Of a DNA stretch of 41,209 nucleotides, positions 15,601-23,131 are shown piece after piece. The DNA lies in contig NZ_AMXF01000014.1 of NCBI RefSeq assembly GCF_000310225.1, forward strand, positions 1 through 41,209. Direction: 5' to 3'. Position 1 is the first letter of the stretch; the number at the start of each line of letters is the position of its first letter. The notes beneath the pieces were generated by a model. It was not told where the DNA came from. It searched no databases and saw nothing but the letters and a program-made list of their open reading frames with translations. Made by a program: the position numbers and the translations under genes. The DNA is from Thauera phenylacetica B4P (GTDB lineage: Bacteria; Pseudomonadota; Gammaproteobacteria; Burkholderiales; Rhodocyclaceae).

Positions 15601-18600
15601 CAGTGCCTGTACCCGACCGGCTGCCGTGATGATCATCGCCGCGTGCCCGTCCGCCACCTGCAGGCCCTTGCCCATCTTGGCGATGTCCGCCGGGTCACCG
15701 ATGGGGAGGCCTAGCAGGTGGTGCTTGAGCGCGGGCGCAGAGTTGAAATCGACCGATGCGAGGCGCGGGGCGAACGTGACCTGCACGCCGTACGCGGCCA
15801 GGTCGCGCGCGCTTATGTCGGGGAACTCGTCAAGCGGCGGCAGGCCGAGGCCCGTTAGCACCGCGAACTCGTTCGAGTCGATGATGATTTCACCCCGCCA
15901 GCCCGGAACGTCTCGGCGCAACTTGACGGCCATCCCCAAGTCGCCGGCCGAAGGCATTGCATCACCGCGCGGGTGGTTATGCATCGTGTAGACCGCGTCC
16001 GCGCCGTACTTGGCCATCTCGGTTTTCAGGCGGCCGGCGATGCCCTCGGGGAGGATCACCGCGCCGGGCAGGCGGGAGCTGAAAGCGTTCTCGCCGACGA
16101 TGCGCCCGGCCTTGAGGTAGAACGCGCGCCAGGTCTCGAATCTCGGATCGCGATACACCTGCCCCAACACCGCCAGGTCGCTCGCGTCGCGCACCTCTTG
16201 ACCGAGCAGTTGCGCGCCGCCCGTGGTGGCGATGTCAGCGGCCAGGCGCGAGCCCAGCACCGCGGCGCCGATCTTCTGGCCGCGTAGGCTGAGGATGCGG
16301 CGCTGCACGTCGGCCAGGGCGGCGCGGCCGGTGTCGAGCTGGGCGGCGGTCGTGTGTGGGCGGGTCTCGATGGTGGGGTAAGGATCGGTGGTGTCCTCGC
16401 GCACAATCGAGGGATCGGCCGGGGCGAAGGTCTCCTCCTTCACGCGACGAATCGGGATGTTGTAGTCGAGAAAGTCGCCAGTGGTGACCGCCCCGAAGTT
16501 GCCGGCGGTCGTGCCATCCGCCGACACGATGTCCGTGAAGATGTTGTCCAGCACCAGCCGCTTAAGTGGCTCCGGGCTGACACCGTCGGGCAGCACGAGG
16601 AAACGCCAGCCACCGGCCCCGGACTCGCGCGCGAACGCACGGACGACAGCGCGCAGCTTGCCAAGGGCGGCGCGGCTGGTGTCCTGGAGTAGTGCCATCG
16701 GCACATCCATCACGAGCTGCACTTTCTGGTCGCGGCGCAAGAAGATCAGGGCCGCGTGGTCGCTCTTCACCTGCAGCGCTTTGGCGGCCTGCACGACGTC
16801 CTGCTCACCGTTGATCGTGCTGCCGAGCATGTGATGATCGATCTCGGGCTTGCTGGCGAAGTCGGTGCCGTTGAGTTGCGGGGCCTGGATGACCTTCACC
16901 GCACCCTGTCCGCCAATGGTGGCGTACTCGTTGTGATCTATGACGACGTGTCCGCGGAAGCCGTTCACGCTGCTGGCGATCCACTTCGTCAGATTGACGT
17001 CGGCCGGTGACGGGGCAGCGCGGCCCGATGGGTGGTTGTGGAGTACCCAGAAGCCGGTCGCCCCGAAGCGCCCCACATCGCGGCGGATGTGGGCGTCGAA
17101 GTCGTTCGGCAGATTGACAGCCGCGGGCAGGCGGCTCGAATAAGCGCCCTCACCGACGACAACGCCCTGCGCGTCGGTGTAGAAGACCCTGAAAGTTTCG
17201 TACCTCGGATCTCTGAAGACCTGCGCCAGGGTGGCGAGGTCTTCCGCGCTGGCTACTCGCTGGCCGACGAGGTCGACGCCGCCGTCGAAGGTGAATCTAT
17301 CGTAGAGGCGGGAGCCGAGTACCTCGATTGCGGCTCGATCTTGGTGATTCCCTCGGCGCTGTAGATGAGCCGTGACCCGTCGGGCCAGTTCACGCACCGC
17401 ACTGCGGCCGGTCTCACGCTGGGCTTCTGTGGTGCCGGGTCTGGTTTCGACATTGTCGTAAATTTCCTCTGGCTTGACGGTCACCGTCCATCGACCGACG
17501 GGTGCCTTCTTCAGCTTCTGCGCGAACGCCTCGAGGTTCTCGGGCGTGTTGAGCACCCGGTAACGCGCGGTGCCGGCCTTCAGCTCTACGAACCCGATCT
17601 GTGTCCGCAGTCGCTCGAGCTCGCGATCTTGGTTGTCCGCCCACTCGGTGAGGCGCTCGGCCTCGGTGCGCTTGGTGGCCTTCAGGCTGGCGCGGCGGCG
17701 GGCGTCGGCGATGCGGGCCTTCAAGTCATTGTAGTCCGCGACGAGGTCGGCGGGCGCGGTGCGCTGCTTCAGCTGCTCGACCTGCGCCAGGATGACGTCA
17801 CGGCCCTTGGCCTGCTGCCCGGGAACGATGGCGCGGGTGTTGGTGGTGGTGGTGGGCTTGTCCTGCTGCGTCGTGGCCGTCGTCGCATCTCCGAGCACAC
17901 CCAGCGTGCGCGCCGCCTGCGCCAGCGCGTCACCGGTCACGAAAGCGTTGGGCTGTGCTTGCTGCTTGGCCAGGTCGATCACCGCCTGGGCTGCGTTCGC
18001 CGGCACGCCTGCACGCTCGAGCTCGGCGCGAATCCGACCTTCGAAGCGTCGGCCGCCGTCGATGGTCCAACGCTCGCGCTTGATCGTGCTCTGCGCGTTG
18101 CCGACGGCAGATGAGAAGGTGTTGCTGTCGATCGGTTGAATAGCCGGTGCAGCGCGCAGAGCCTCTGTGTCGAGACCCTGCGCGCCTTCCGGTACTGCGG
18201 GTACTGCGGGTACTGCGGGCACTGCGGGTGCTGCGGGTGCTGCTTGCGGCGTGGCGCCGATCACCTGGGCGAGCTCCGGGCCAGCGTCCGGCGTCCCGAT
18301 CGGGGTGGCCGTGCTGCTGGTCGTGCTCGCCGAGGTGGTCGGCGCTGCCGTTGCCGTCGGTGCGGCCGACGGGCCTGGAGCTCGGCGGGCCGCACCGCGC
18401 TGCGCTCCGGGTTGAAAGCCTGCCCACTGCTGGAGCTGGGCGGGCGAAAGTTGATCAACAGGGGCGATGCCGAAGCCATCACCCGAGGGGGCAGGCACTA
18501 CGGCATGTTCTGTGCCGCCAGCCGTCGACATCAGGCCGGCGAGGTTGCGGGCGTTCTTGAGCGGGATCGGCGCCTGGGTCTGGAAGAGCGTGTTGACGTC

Positions 18601-20439
18601 GAGTCCTTCGGCCTGGGCGGTCGGCGCGGCCGAGGTGGCCAGCGGGGAATCGATCGGCACCACTGCAAAGCGCCCGCTCACACTCGGATGCGGAATCACG
18701 ACCTGCTCAATGCCGGTCCGCTTGGCGACGACCTCAGCGCGGCGTGCGGCGGCGGTCTCGTCCTTCATCGGAACAAGGCGCGGGGCCTGCTGCTGGTCGA
18801 TCGGGGCGGCGGGGCTGGTGGTGGCGGTCGGTGCGGTGCCGGGGAACTGCTCGATGGTGGGTTGTTCGGTGTCAGGCACGAATCCGGGCGGAGCTGCATC
18901 CGGTACGAATCCGGCCAGATCTGCGTCCGGCACGAATCCCGACAGGTCCGCCGTCGGCGCTTGCTGCTCGTAGCGCAGCCAGGGCGGAACAATCGGCTCT
19001 GCCTGCTCGGGTGCGGTGCCGAGTTGCGCGTCGATCTGCTGCGCCCAGTCGGCGGGAAGCTGGTTATTTGAATCGCCATCCATCTGCCCGGCTGCAGCAG
19101 CCTGTTGCATCGTGCCGGCGGCGGGATCTTCGGTCGGCGGCAGCTTGCCCTGTGCCTGCTGGTTCAACGCGACGATGGCGGCGCGGGAATTCGGACCTGC
19201 GGCAGGGTTGAGGCGTGCGGCTGCCATCGCTGCCGCGTTCTTCGATGCGCCCCAAGCCACCTCTGCACCCGACTGGCCGAGGCTGAGCACGCTCTCGAGC
19301 ACCGCATCGACCATATCGGCCTGACCGGTGGCGGCGAGCTCGCCGAGGTATTCGCCGAGGCCTTCCCCGATGGTCTCGAGGCCCAGCGCTGCACCAGCGC
19401 GGGCAGCCTTCTTGCCGAAGGTTGCGGTCACGTCGATCGCGGCTTCCTGCGCCTGTCGTACCGCCTTGACGACCTCGGGCGAGCGGCGGGCGGCCATGAC
19501 TGCCACCTCGTTGCCGACATCGACGCCGGCATCGGTCAAGGCGCGCGTGGTGGCGCGCTCGACGGCGCGCGACGTGGCACCCACCACCCATCGCGACAGG
19601 CCCAGCGTTGCGGCATCGACGCCGGTGATGACTGCAGCCTTCGTGCCCCCTTCCTGGAACGCGGCCTCGCGCTCGGCGGCGGTGAACTGGCCGTCGGTCG
19701 CCTTCTCCATCGCCTTGTGCCCAACCTCGAGCGCGGTGTTGCCCAAGAACAAGCCGGCCAGGCCGCCGACTACGCCCAGCGCGGGCGCTGCGCCAGGCAG
19801 CGGAATTGCGGCGCCTGCGGTGGCGCCGAGCTTCGCACCTGCCCACGCTGGGGCGAGTGCGGCCACGGCATTCGGTGCTTGCTCGAGCACCGCGTAACCG
19901 GCGCCCTTGGGCTGGGCCAGCACCGCGCCGCCGACTACGCCGAGCGCATCGAGGAGCCCCGGGTCGTCGGTGCCCAGTGCTGCGCGGCGGCTCTCGAGCT
20001 CGGACTCGAAGGCTCGCAGGTTCTCGTTCTTCGGCGCGGCGGACTGGGCGTTGGATCGCTCGACGACACTTGCCCGATCGTCGATGGCCACGTCGGCAGC
20101 TGCACCGACCGCGCGGCCGGTGTTCTTGAAGCCTTGCGCCAGGGTGCTGATGATGCCCAGCCCGCGCGGCTGCTCGGGAACGAATTGGCTCCAGTCGGTC
20201 TGCGGCTGCTGCTCGAACTTCTGCCACGGGCCGGCGGCGGGCTGATCGGGTATGAATTTCGACCAATCGGTAGCTGGTTGCGCCGCTTGGGTAGCGGGCT
20301 GCTGGGCCTGGGGCTGGAAGCGCTGCCACGGCCCGGCGGCCGGCTGGGGTTGCGCGGCGGCAGGTGCGCCGGGTAGCGGGTGCAGGTTGTTGAACTCGTC
20401 CACCGTGCCACGGGGCATTTTGTCGTCAGTGCCAAGCAT
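12601..20439 (-). CDS. Giant polyvalent protein with tandem RadC/JAB-like modules and PLxRFG domain
   Basis: 2612 aa; ATG at 20439 with AAGGAA upstream. Order: eight degenerate W-x-x-F/GFVPD repeats (about 37-90 and 485-530); a Gly/Ala-rich hydrophobic stretch (163-235); a low-complexity linker with a Pro-Ala-Val tandem repeat near 735-750; a first RadC/JAB-like module (about 998-1340; HNHP at 1134, Ser1144, Asp1147); a second (about 1358-1690; HNHP at 1487, Ser1497, Asp1500); and the PLSRFG motif (1916-1921) opening a long helical C-terminal domain of the PLxRFG type. Such polyvalent proteins are made by phages and some conjugative elements and are thought to be delivered into the next host with the DNA. 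The JAMM residues look intact in both copies, so isopeptide or deubiquitinase-like peptidase activity is plausible. It starts within the 178-aa gene (14-bp overlap) and takes 40% of the element. Confidence 0.88.
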   Translation of the reverse strand: MLGTDDKMPRGTVDEFNNLHPLPGAPAAAQPQPAAGPWQRFQPQAQQPATQAAQPATDWSKFIPDQPAAGPWQKFEQQPQTDWSQFVPEQPRGLGIISTLAQGFKNTGRAVGAAADVAIDDRASVVERSNAQSAAPKNENLRAFESELESRRAALGTDDPGLLDALGVVGGAVLAQPKGAGYAVLEQAPNAVAALAPAWAGAKLGATAGAAIPLPGAAPALGVVGGLAGLFLGNTALEVGHKAMEKATDGQFTAAEREAAFQEGGTKAAVITGVDAATLGLSRWVVGATSRAVERATTRALTDAGVDVGNEVAVMAARRSPEVVKAVRQAQEAAIDVTATFGKKAARAGAALGLETIGEGLGEYLGELAATGQADMVDAVLESVLSLGQSGAEVAWGASKNAAAMAAARLNPAAGPNSRAAIVALNQQAQGKLPPTEDPAAGTMQQAAAAGQMDGDSNNQLPADWAQQIDAQLGTAPEQAEPIVPPWLRYEQQAPTADLSGFVPDADLAGFVPDAAPPGFVPDTEQPTIEQFPGTAPTATTSPAAPIDQQQAPRLVPMKDETAAARRAEVVAKRTGIEQVVIPHPSVSGRFAVVPIDSPLATSAAPTAQAEGLDVNTLFQTQAPIPLKNARNLAGLMSTAGGTEHAVVPAPSGDGFGIAPVDQLSPAQLQQWAGFQPGAQRGAARRAPGPSAAPTATAAPTTSASTTSSTATPIGTPDAGPELAQVIGATPQAAPAAPAVPAVPAVPAVPEGAQGLDTEALRAAPAIQPIDSNTFSSAVGNAQSTIKRERWTIDGGRRFEGRIRAELERAGVPANAAQAVIDLAKQQAQPNAFVTGDALAQAARTLGVLGDATTATTQQDKPTTTTNTRAIVPGQQAKGRDVILAQVEQLKQRTAPADLVADYNDLKARIADARRRASLKATKRTEAERLTEWADNQDRELERLRTQIGFVELKAGTARYRVLNTPENLEAFAQKLKKAPVGRWTVTVKPEEIYDNVETRPGTTEAQRETGRSAVRELARRVTAHLQRRGNHQDRAAIEVLGSRLYDRFTFDGGVDLVGQRVASAEDLATLAQVFRDPRYETFRVFYTDAQGVVVGEGAYSSRLPAAVNLPNDFDAHIRRDVGRFGATGFWVLHNHPSGRAAPSPADVNLTKWIASSVNGFRGHVVIDHNEYATIGGQGAVKVIQAPQLNGTDFASKPEIDHHMLGSTINGEQDVVQAAKALQVKSDHAALIFLRRDQKVQLVMDVPMALLQDTSRAALGKLRAVVRAFARESGAGGWRFLVLPDGVSPEPLKRLVLDNIFTDIVSADGTTAGNFGAVTTGDFLDYNIPIRRVKEETFAPADPSIVREDTTDPYPTIETRPHTTAAQLDTGRAALADVQRRILSLRGQKIGAAVLGSRLAADIATTGGAQLLGQEVRDASDLAVLGQVYRDPRFETWRAFYLKAGRIVGENAFSSRLPGAVILPEGIAGRLKTEMAKYGADAVYTMHNHPRGDAMPSAGDLGMAVKLRRDVPGWRGEIIIDSNEFAVLTGLGLPPLDEFPDISARDLAAYGVQVTFAPRLASVDFNSAPALKHHLLGLPIGDPADIAKMGKGLQVADGHAAMIITAAGRVQALLDVPVEPLRNTKTKLGRAAIMAMARRITRATGGNARFLVVPKGVKLDPWLVRFGIFQDVVSEGGTSMLATVRKRAGNPNLVPIDQIGANARRSARQLYEPSGPGYDAAEPGTRRSRAAEAQQNEAVEGFTPTRRNAADWARGAIAANRPWMLGALTRDQIVDIWGRDLPQIVDFDRTVQAMDADRASIAQAADEIVERWRKLPSRQSDALADIMHSATLAGFDPDTMNATQPEHDQILADWNALSDEAQAVYREARDTHRATLLAIRNGLADRAERTGSMGRQIADRIRLDFDKFLSHGVYFPLSRFGDLLLIADRDGERTVEAFESGAQREARARQLRADGWRVKMTSKSQYSAMRDGAAGAFTQEVMQHLEGLDIDPAQKSQLFDTLNQLAISMLPDASYRRHFKHRKGTPGFSRDAMRGFAQAQQHAAHHIARIRHADRLVAALDDLQTEIQETAEGDVTEWQHVANELTRRLEQILNPNTHPVAAAAGQVGFVMSLGGSIASGLVNLSQVPLVFFPWAGSRFGFDKAAAALTKATRDYVGGKWDRWSGFVLSENPNITPEERDALKRLEESGIINLTLAHDLAGAANADSTVSRRAFALNRAMKVISWTFHLPETYNRQVSALTAYRLAREAGQTHEQAIETARDGIVRSHFDYSASNRARYMHGNFIRVVTMFKQYSQQMTYMLWRNAYLALKGESAEVKSEARRMLFGVMSMHFAAAGSLGLPLGVFGISPLLSLLAMGSGDEDDPPLDWQDEYRLWLADTFGRETGEAIAKGPLRLLLDVDLASRVGLGDLWVRAPLKETEGRDAVEQWMLTLLGPIAGYAGQMGTAMQAFEEGQPMRGVESMMPKFISSAIKAYRYEAEGVRSWRGDDLGVTLSNTDILGTAMGFQPTALSEMYAGRSVVKGREAKLQRRREDLMRAWREARDAGDSASLADVITNIRRFNDKNRPFAIGPQHLKASWMAHRRAQLQTAQGINLSRRRDELREYSRFAVID
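18191..18244. repeat. Six tandem 9-bp units inside the polyvalent gene
   Basis: The unit ggtactgcg is present three times exactly, then three variants. In the coding strand it gives an Ala-Val-Pro/Ala-Pro-Ala linker between the N-terminal part and the JAB modules. Such arrays change length by slippage in multiples of three codons without shifting frame. Confidence 0.8.
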
Positions 20440-20962
20440 CGTTGTGTTCCTTGAATACGCGCGCTGCGATGGCGCTGTAGGTGGCCGAGGTGGGGAGCGC
20501 GCGGCGGGTGGCGGACGTTCGGTATTGCGGATCGCTGAAGTAAAAATCCACGCGCTCCAGCGCGAGGCGATCCGCGCCAGTCGCCTGCACGCGGATCTCG
20601 TCCAGACCCTCGATGAACTGCTCGAGCCAGCGCTCGGCCTCGTCGGAGCAAATGTCGTCGAGCCAGCACACGGCCCAGTGAGTCACGACCGCACCATCGA
20701 TGACCGCCATGTCGGAGACCTCGATGGGCACGCCTGCTGTGATGAGTTGGGCGACCGCCTCGTCGTCAGTCGTCATGCCCTGGGCGCGGTCTTGGTCCTC
20801 AACGACCATCATTGCCAGCGCGAGGGCGGTCGGGTCGAACGGGTTCGGGTAGCGGAACGGTCCGGTGTGAGCGATACTCACGTCTGCAATTTCCCGTTGC
20901 TTTGCATTTGCGCTCACCTTGGCGGCCAGGCCTCGGTGGGCGTTTCCTTTTTCGGGGGTCAT
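20426..20962 (-). CDS. Unknown 178-aa protein upstream of the polyvalent gene
   Basis: 178 aa from the ATG at 20962, one base after the stop of the AlpA-like gene; its 3' end overlaps the start of the 2612-aa gene by 14 bp. It is acidic and soluble. It contains AVVTHWAVCWLDDICSDEAE (about 90-110) and ends with a basic-aromatic stretch (RVDFYFSDPQY, then SAIAARVF). I recognise no family. The tight spacing on both sides suggests co-translation with the giant protein, perhaps as a chaperone or regulator. Confidence 0.65.
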   Translation of the reverse strand: MTPEKGNAHRGLAAKVSANAKQREIADVSIAHTGPFRYPNPFDPTALALAMMVVEDQDRAQGMTTDDEAVAQLITAGVPIEVSDMAVIDGAVVTHWAVCWLDDICSDEAERWLEQFIEGLDEIRVQATGADRLALERVDFYFSDPQYRTSATRRALPTSATYSAIAARVFKEHNDAWH

Positions 20963-20963
20963 G

Positions 20964-21194
20964 TCACGCCTCGCTCGGTGGGATGTTGTCGAGTGCTGCC
21001 TCGACTTCTGCCAACTTCCAGCGCGTGTTGCGTCCCAGCTTGATCGGGCGGGGCAGCAGACCGCGTTGCACCAGTCGGTGCCACTGGCGCTCGGACACAT
21101 CGAGCAGCGCGGCACCTGTGCGCGCGCTGATCACCGCCTGGGGCAGGTCGGCACCGTTGAAGACTTCGACGAATTGGGGGGAGGGGGCGGTCAT
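20964..21194 (-). CDS. Second AlpA-like helix-turn-helix regulator
   Basis: 76 aa. Residues about 22-70 form a DNA-binding domain of AlpA/excisionase type (ALLDVSERQWHRLVQRGLLP, then IKLGRNTRWKLAEVEAAL). It is the first gene of the leftward operon containing the polyvalent gene, so it probably controls that operon or int/xis functions. It differs clearly from the left AlpA-like protein (4733-5029) and lacks the Pro/Ala-rich N-terminus. One of the two may be the excisionase; the sequence does not say which. Confidence 0.82.
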   Translation of the reverse strand: MTAPSPQFVEVFNGADLPQAVISARTGAALLDVSERQWHRLVQRGLLPRPIKLGRNTRWKLAEVEAALDNIPPSEA

Positions 21195-21374
21195 GTCGGG
21201 GCAGCGGTTGTGGAGCTGCCGGGATGATGCAGAGGCGCGTGAGTTTTGTCCGGGAACGGCTGTTCAGGGGCTTGACATGCCGTGACAGGGCAGGGTGCAC
21301 GGGGTCCGCGGTTCGCCTATGCGCGATGACGCTACCGTGATACCTTTTCCCGACGTCATAGCCTTGGAGGCTGT

Positions 21375-21725
21375 ATGGCTCGGGAACCCAACGACTACGC
21401 GCTGCGGAGCATTCACGCCGATCGGGTTGTCAAACGACAGATCGACGAGTTGATCGGCCTCTCAAAGGGGGCGTTGCTGGATGGGAACGTGGGGCAGCAC
21501 GGGGCCGATGGGATCCTGGTGTGGCTGCACGGGAACGTGGAGTGCCTCGATACCTGGCCTGCCAGCGTGCTTTACGACCGGCTGCGCGCCATGCTGACCG
21601 ACGGGGGGCTTCTCAGCGTTGGCCTAGTGAAGACCAAACCGGCAACAAAAAGGCCCGCTAGGAGCGGGCCTTTGGAACTCTGCGAGATCGCGGGTTTAAG
21701 CTGCTTTCTGCTTCGCTTCGCTTAA
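21375..21725 (+). CDS. Orphan small protein, 116 aa
   Basis: 116 aa with a strong GGAGG 5-9 bp before the ATG. The first 85 residues look like a real soluble protein (DRVVKRQIDELIGLSKGALL, GVW-like hydrophobic core, LYDRLRAML). The last 30 codons run through the terminator of the opposite-strand operon and overlap the end of the 60-aa gene by 30 bp, so the original C-terminus may have been lost or replaced. It is transcribed divergently from the AlpA-like operon. No family recognised. Confidence 0.55.
   Translation: MAREPNDYALRSIHADRVVKRQIDELIGLSKGALLDGNVGQHGADGILVWLHGNVECLDTWPASVLYDRLRAMLTDGGLLSVGLVKTKPATKRPARSGPLELCEIAGLSCFLLRFA
21647..21673 (-). terminator. Terminator of the cargo operon
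   Basis: The 8-bp stem GGCCCGCT/AGCGGGCC with a 3-nt loop is followed in the leftward direction by five T, 23 bp after the stop of the 60-aa gene. It lies inside the rightward 116-aa frame. Confidence 0.85.
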
Positions 21726-21878
21726 TCGACCGTCTCGCAGTGAGAACAGACTAGCAGCGTCGGCTCCCATCTTCTTTGCGCTGATATCAACTGCAACCTT
21801 GATAGCGGTAACAAACGCCTCACGGTTATCACTGAACGCCGCGAATAATGGTGATCCACGCTTCATTTCAATGACCAT
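21696..21878 (-). CDS. Small cargo protein, 60 aa
   Basis: 60 aa from the ATG at 21878, which has a strong AGAGGAG 8-14 bp upstream; a TTG ten codons earlier directly abuts the previous stop but is less likely. The protein is a small amphipathic helix-rich product (FSDNREAFVTAIKVAVDISA). Lower GC than the backbone (roughly 50-55% by eye). It is co-transcribed with the 180-aa gene. Function unknown; a toxin-antitoxin or defence pair is possible. Confidence 0.6.
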   Translation of the reverse strand: MVIEMKRGSPLFAAFSDNREAFVTAIKVAVDISAKKMGADAASLFSLRDGRLSEAKQKAA

Positions 21879-21908
21879 GATCACACTCCTCTCCCAGATA
21901 TGCCGCAA

Positions 21909-22451
21909 TCACTTGCCGGTTCGAAAAACCAGCCAACGGCCTTCAATAGATACAGTGATCCCCGGCATGTTCCCAAGGGACGAAAAAACAGCGAGCGCAT
22001 CATGCATGCCTCGCAGGAACGTCACTAGGGCCTCTGTTCGCCCATAGACCTTGACAGTATCAGCGCCATCAACCTGCTTTGTCAATCCAAATACACCAAG
22101 TAGCGCGGTGGTGAACACGCTTAACCGATCCGCAGTGCTGGCCTCCGTGTCGACCTCAAGTTCAATCTCTGGGCACATGTAAAGATCAGTCATCTTGATC
22201 CAGATATCACGCCCGCGTTGTGACTGAACCATCTGAACAAGCGCCCTTACAATGCCCTTGTCTTGAACTCCATAGTAGATTGGTACGTGCAAGCGCCCGT
22301 TCAGCGGCCCGATGCTGTTCCCCTCCTCAATCACATCAAAGAGCTGCTCGTACTCTGTAAGGAACGCCTCATGAGTGGAGTGACTCGCGGAAGCCAGCCA
22401 CGCATGCCGAGTCTCACGAAGCATTTCACTGTTAATAATCGTAAGTTCCAT
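21909..22451 (-). CDS. Cargo protein of unknown function, 180 aa
   Basis: 180 aa; the ATG at 22451 has AGGGGAG upstream. The composition is acidic and soluble: a helical N-terminus (EAFLTEYEQLFDVIEEGNS), then a probable alternating alpha/beta part (VKVYGRTEALVTFLRGMHDA, ITVSIEGRWLVFRTG). Codon use and base composition (about 53-55% GC in two counted lines) differ from the GC-rich backbone and from the replication genes. This marks the operon as recently acquired cargo next to attR. I recognise no family. Confidence 0.65.
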   Translation of the reverse strand: MELTIINSEMLRETRHAWLASASHSTHEAFLTEYEQLFDVIEEGNSIGPLNGRLHVPIYYGVQDKGIVRALVQMVQSQRGRDIWIKMTDLYMCPEIELEVDTEASTADRLSVFTTALLGVFGLTKQVDGADTVKVYGRTEALVTFLRGMHDALAVFSSLGNMPGITVSIEGRWLVFRTGK

Positions 22452-22516
22452 TCGGTTTGCTCCCCTTTGTCATGAGCGGCTCTCATTGTATCGCGCATCA
22501 ACGCTGCATCTACCAC

Positions 22517-22819
22517 ATGTCAAGCGAACTTAGCAGCGGACCTCAAACGTGCCAACGCACGTCACGCGGACGCAAGCCGCCGAAACGCTCGGGCTCAGTC
22601 GCGCGACCGCGGCCTCGTTGAGCCGACTGGCTGAGAATCGCGCGTCCCGTGCGGGCCGCCAGCCGGGTGAATTGGCCCGACCGTATCCTGCATCGCGCGG
22701 CGCCGGAACGTCGCCTGGCGTTCAGTCCTGGTCGTGGCCACGTCGAACTCCAGTTACAGCGTAACGGGAGCGTGTGGCAGGCGGGCGGGGATGTCCTTAT
22801 CGGGAGAGGAAACCCCTGA
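22517..22819 (+). pseudogene. Possible decayed reading frame with an internal stop
   Basis: A 100-codon frame from the ATG at 22517 to the stop at 22817 is interrupted by one TGA (22619-22621). The second part (65 codons) has coding-like G/C at third positions and a plausible sequence (ADWLRIARPVRAASRVNWPD, then GHVELQLQRNGSVWQAGGDV). No ribosome binding site precedes it. It is probably the remnant of a gene at the element's right edge; chance is not excluded. Confidence 0.35.
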
Positions 22820-22834
22820 ATCCAAGCACCTTTC

Positions 22835-22861
22835 GGGATGTGGGGTAGGATGTAGGGTAGA
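22835..22861. repeat. Right arm-type double repeat
   Basis: 27 bp differing at three positions from 3242-3268 and in the same orientation, again two TGTnGGGTAG units with a 12-bp period. It lies 39 bp inside the right attachment site. Confidence 0.65.
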
Positions 22862-22864
22862 AGT

Positions 22865-22886
22865 AAAAAACGCGCCGGAAGGCGCG
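22865..22886 (-). terminator. Element-borne terminator behind tRNA-Ser
   Basis: CGCGCC-GGAA-GGCGCG with six T in the leftward direction, 16 bp beyond the tRNA-Ser 3' end and just inside the element. It ends tRNA-Ser transcription that would otherwise enter the element. Confidence 0.85.
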
Positions 22887-22899
22887 TATTTACTGGGTC

Positions 22900-22991
<92 letters not shown>

Positions 22992-23005
22992 GCTCGAAGG
23001 TCGGC

Positions 23006-23032
23006 ATTATAGTGGTTTTTTTTGGAAGTGAA
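23006..23032 (-). promoter_or_regulatory. Promoter of tRNA-Ser
   Basis: Leftwards: TTCACT (23027-23032), 15-bp A-rich spacer, perfect TATAAT (23006-23011), 14 bp before the tRNA 5' end. Confidence 0.7.
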
Positions 23033-23131
23033 CTGTTTTTTCCGGCTGGTCGAAACGCGACGCCACCTTGTCGGCGGTGCCGCCGCGCATGCGCGCCGGC
23101 ATGGCCGCAGGCACGGCGCCACCGCGCCCGT

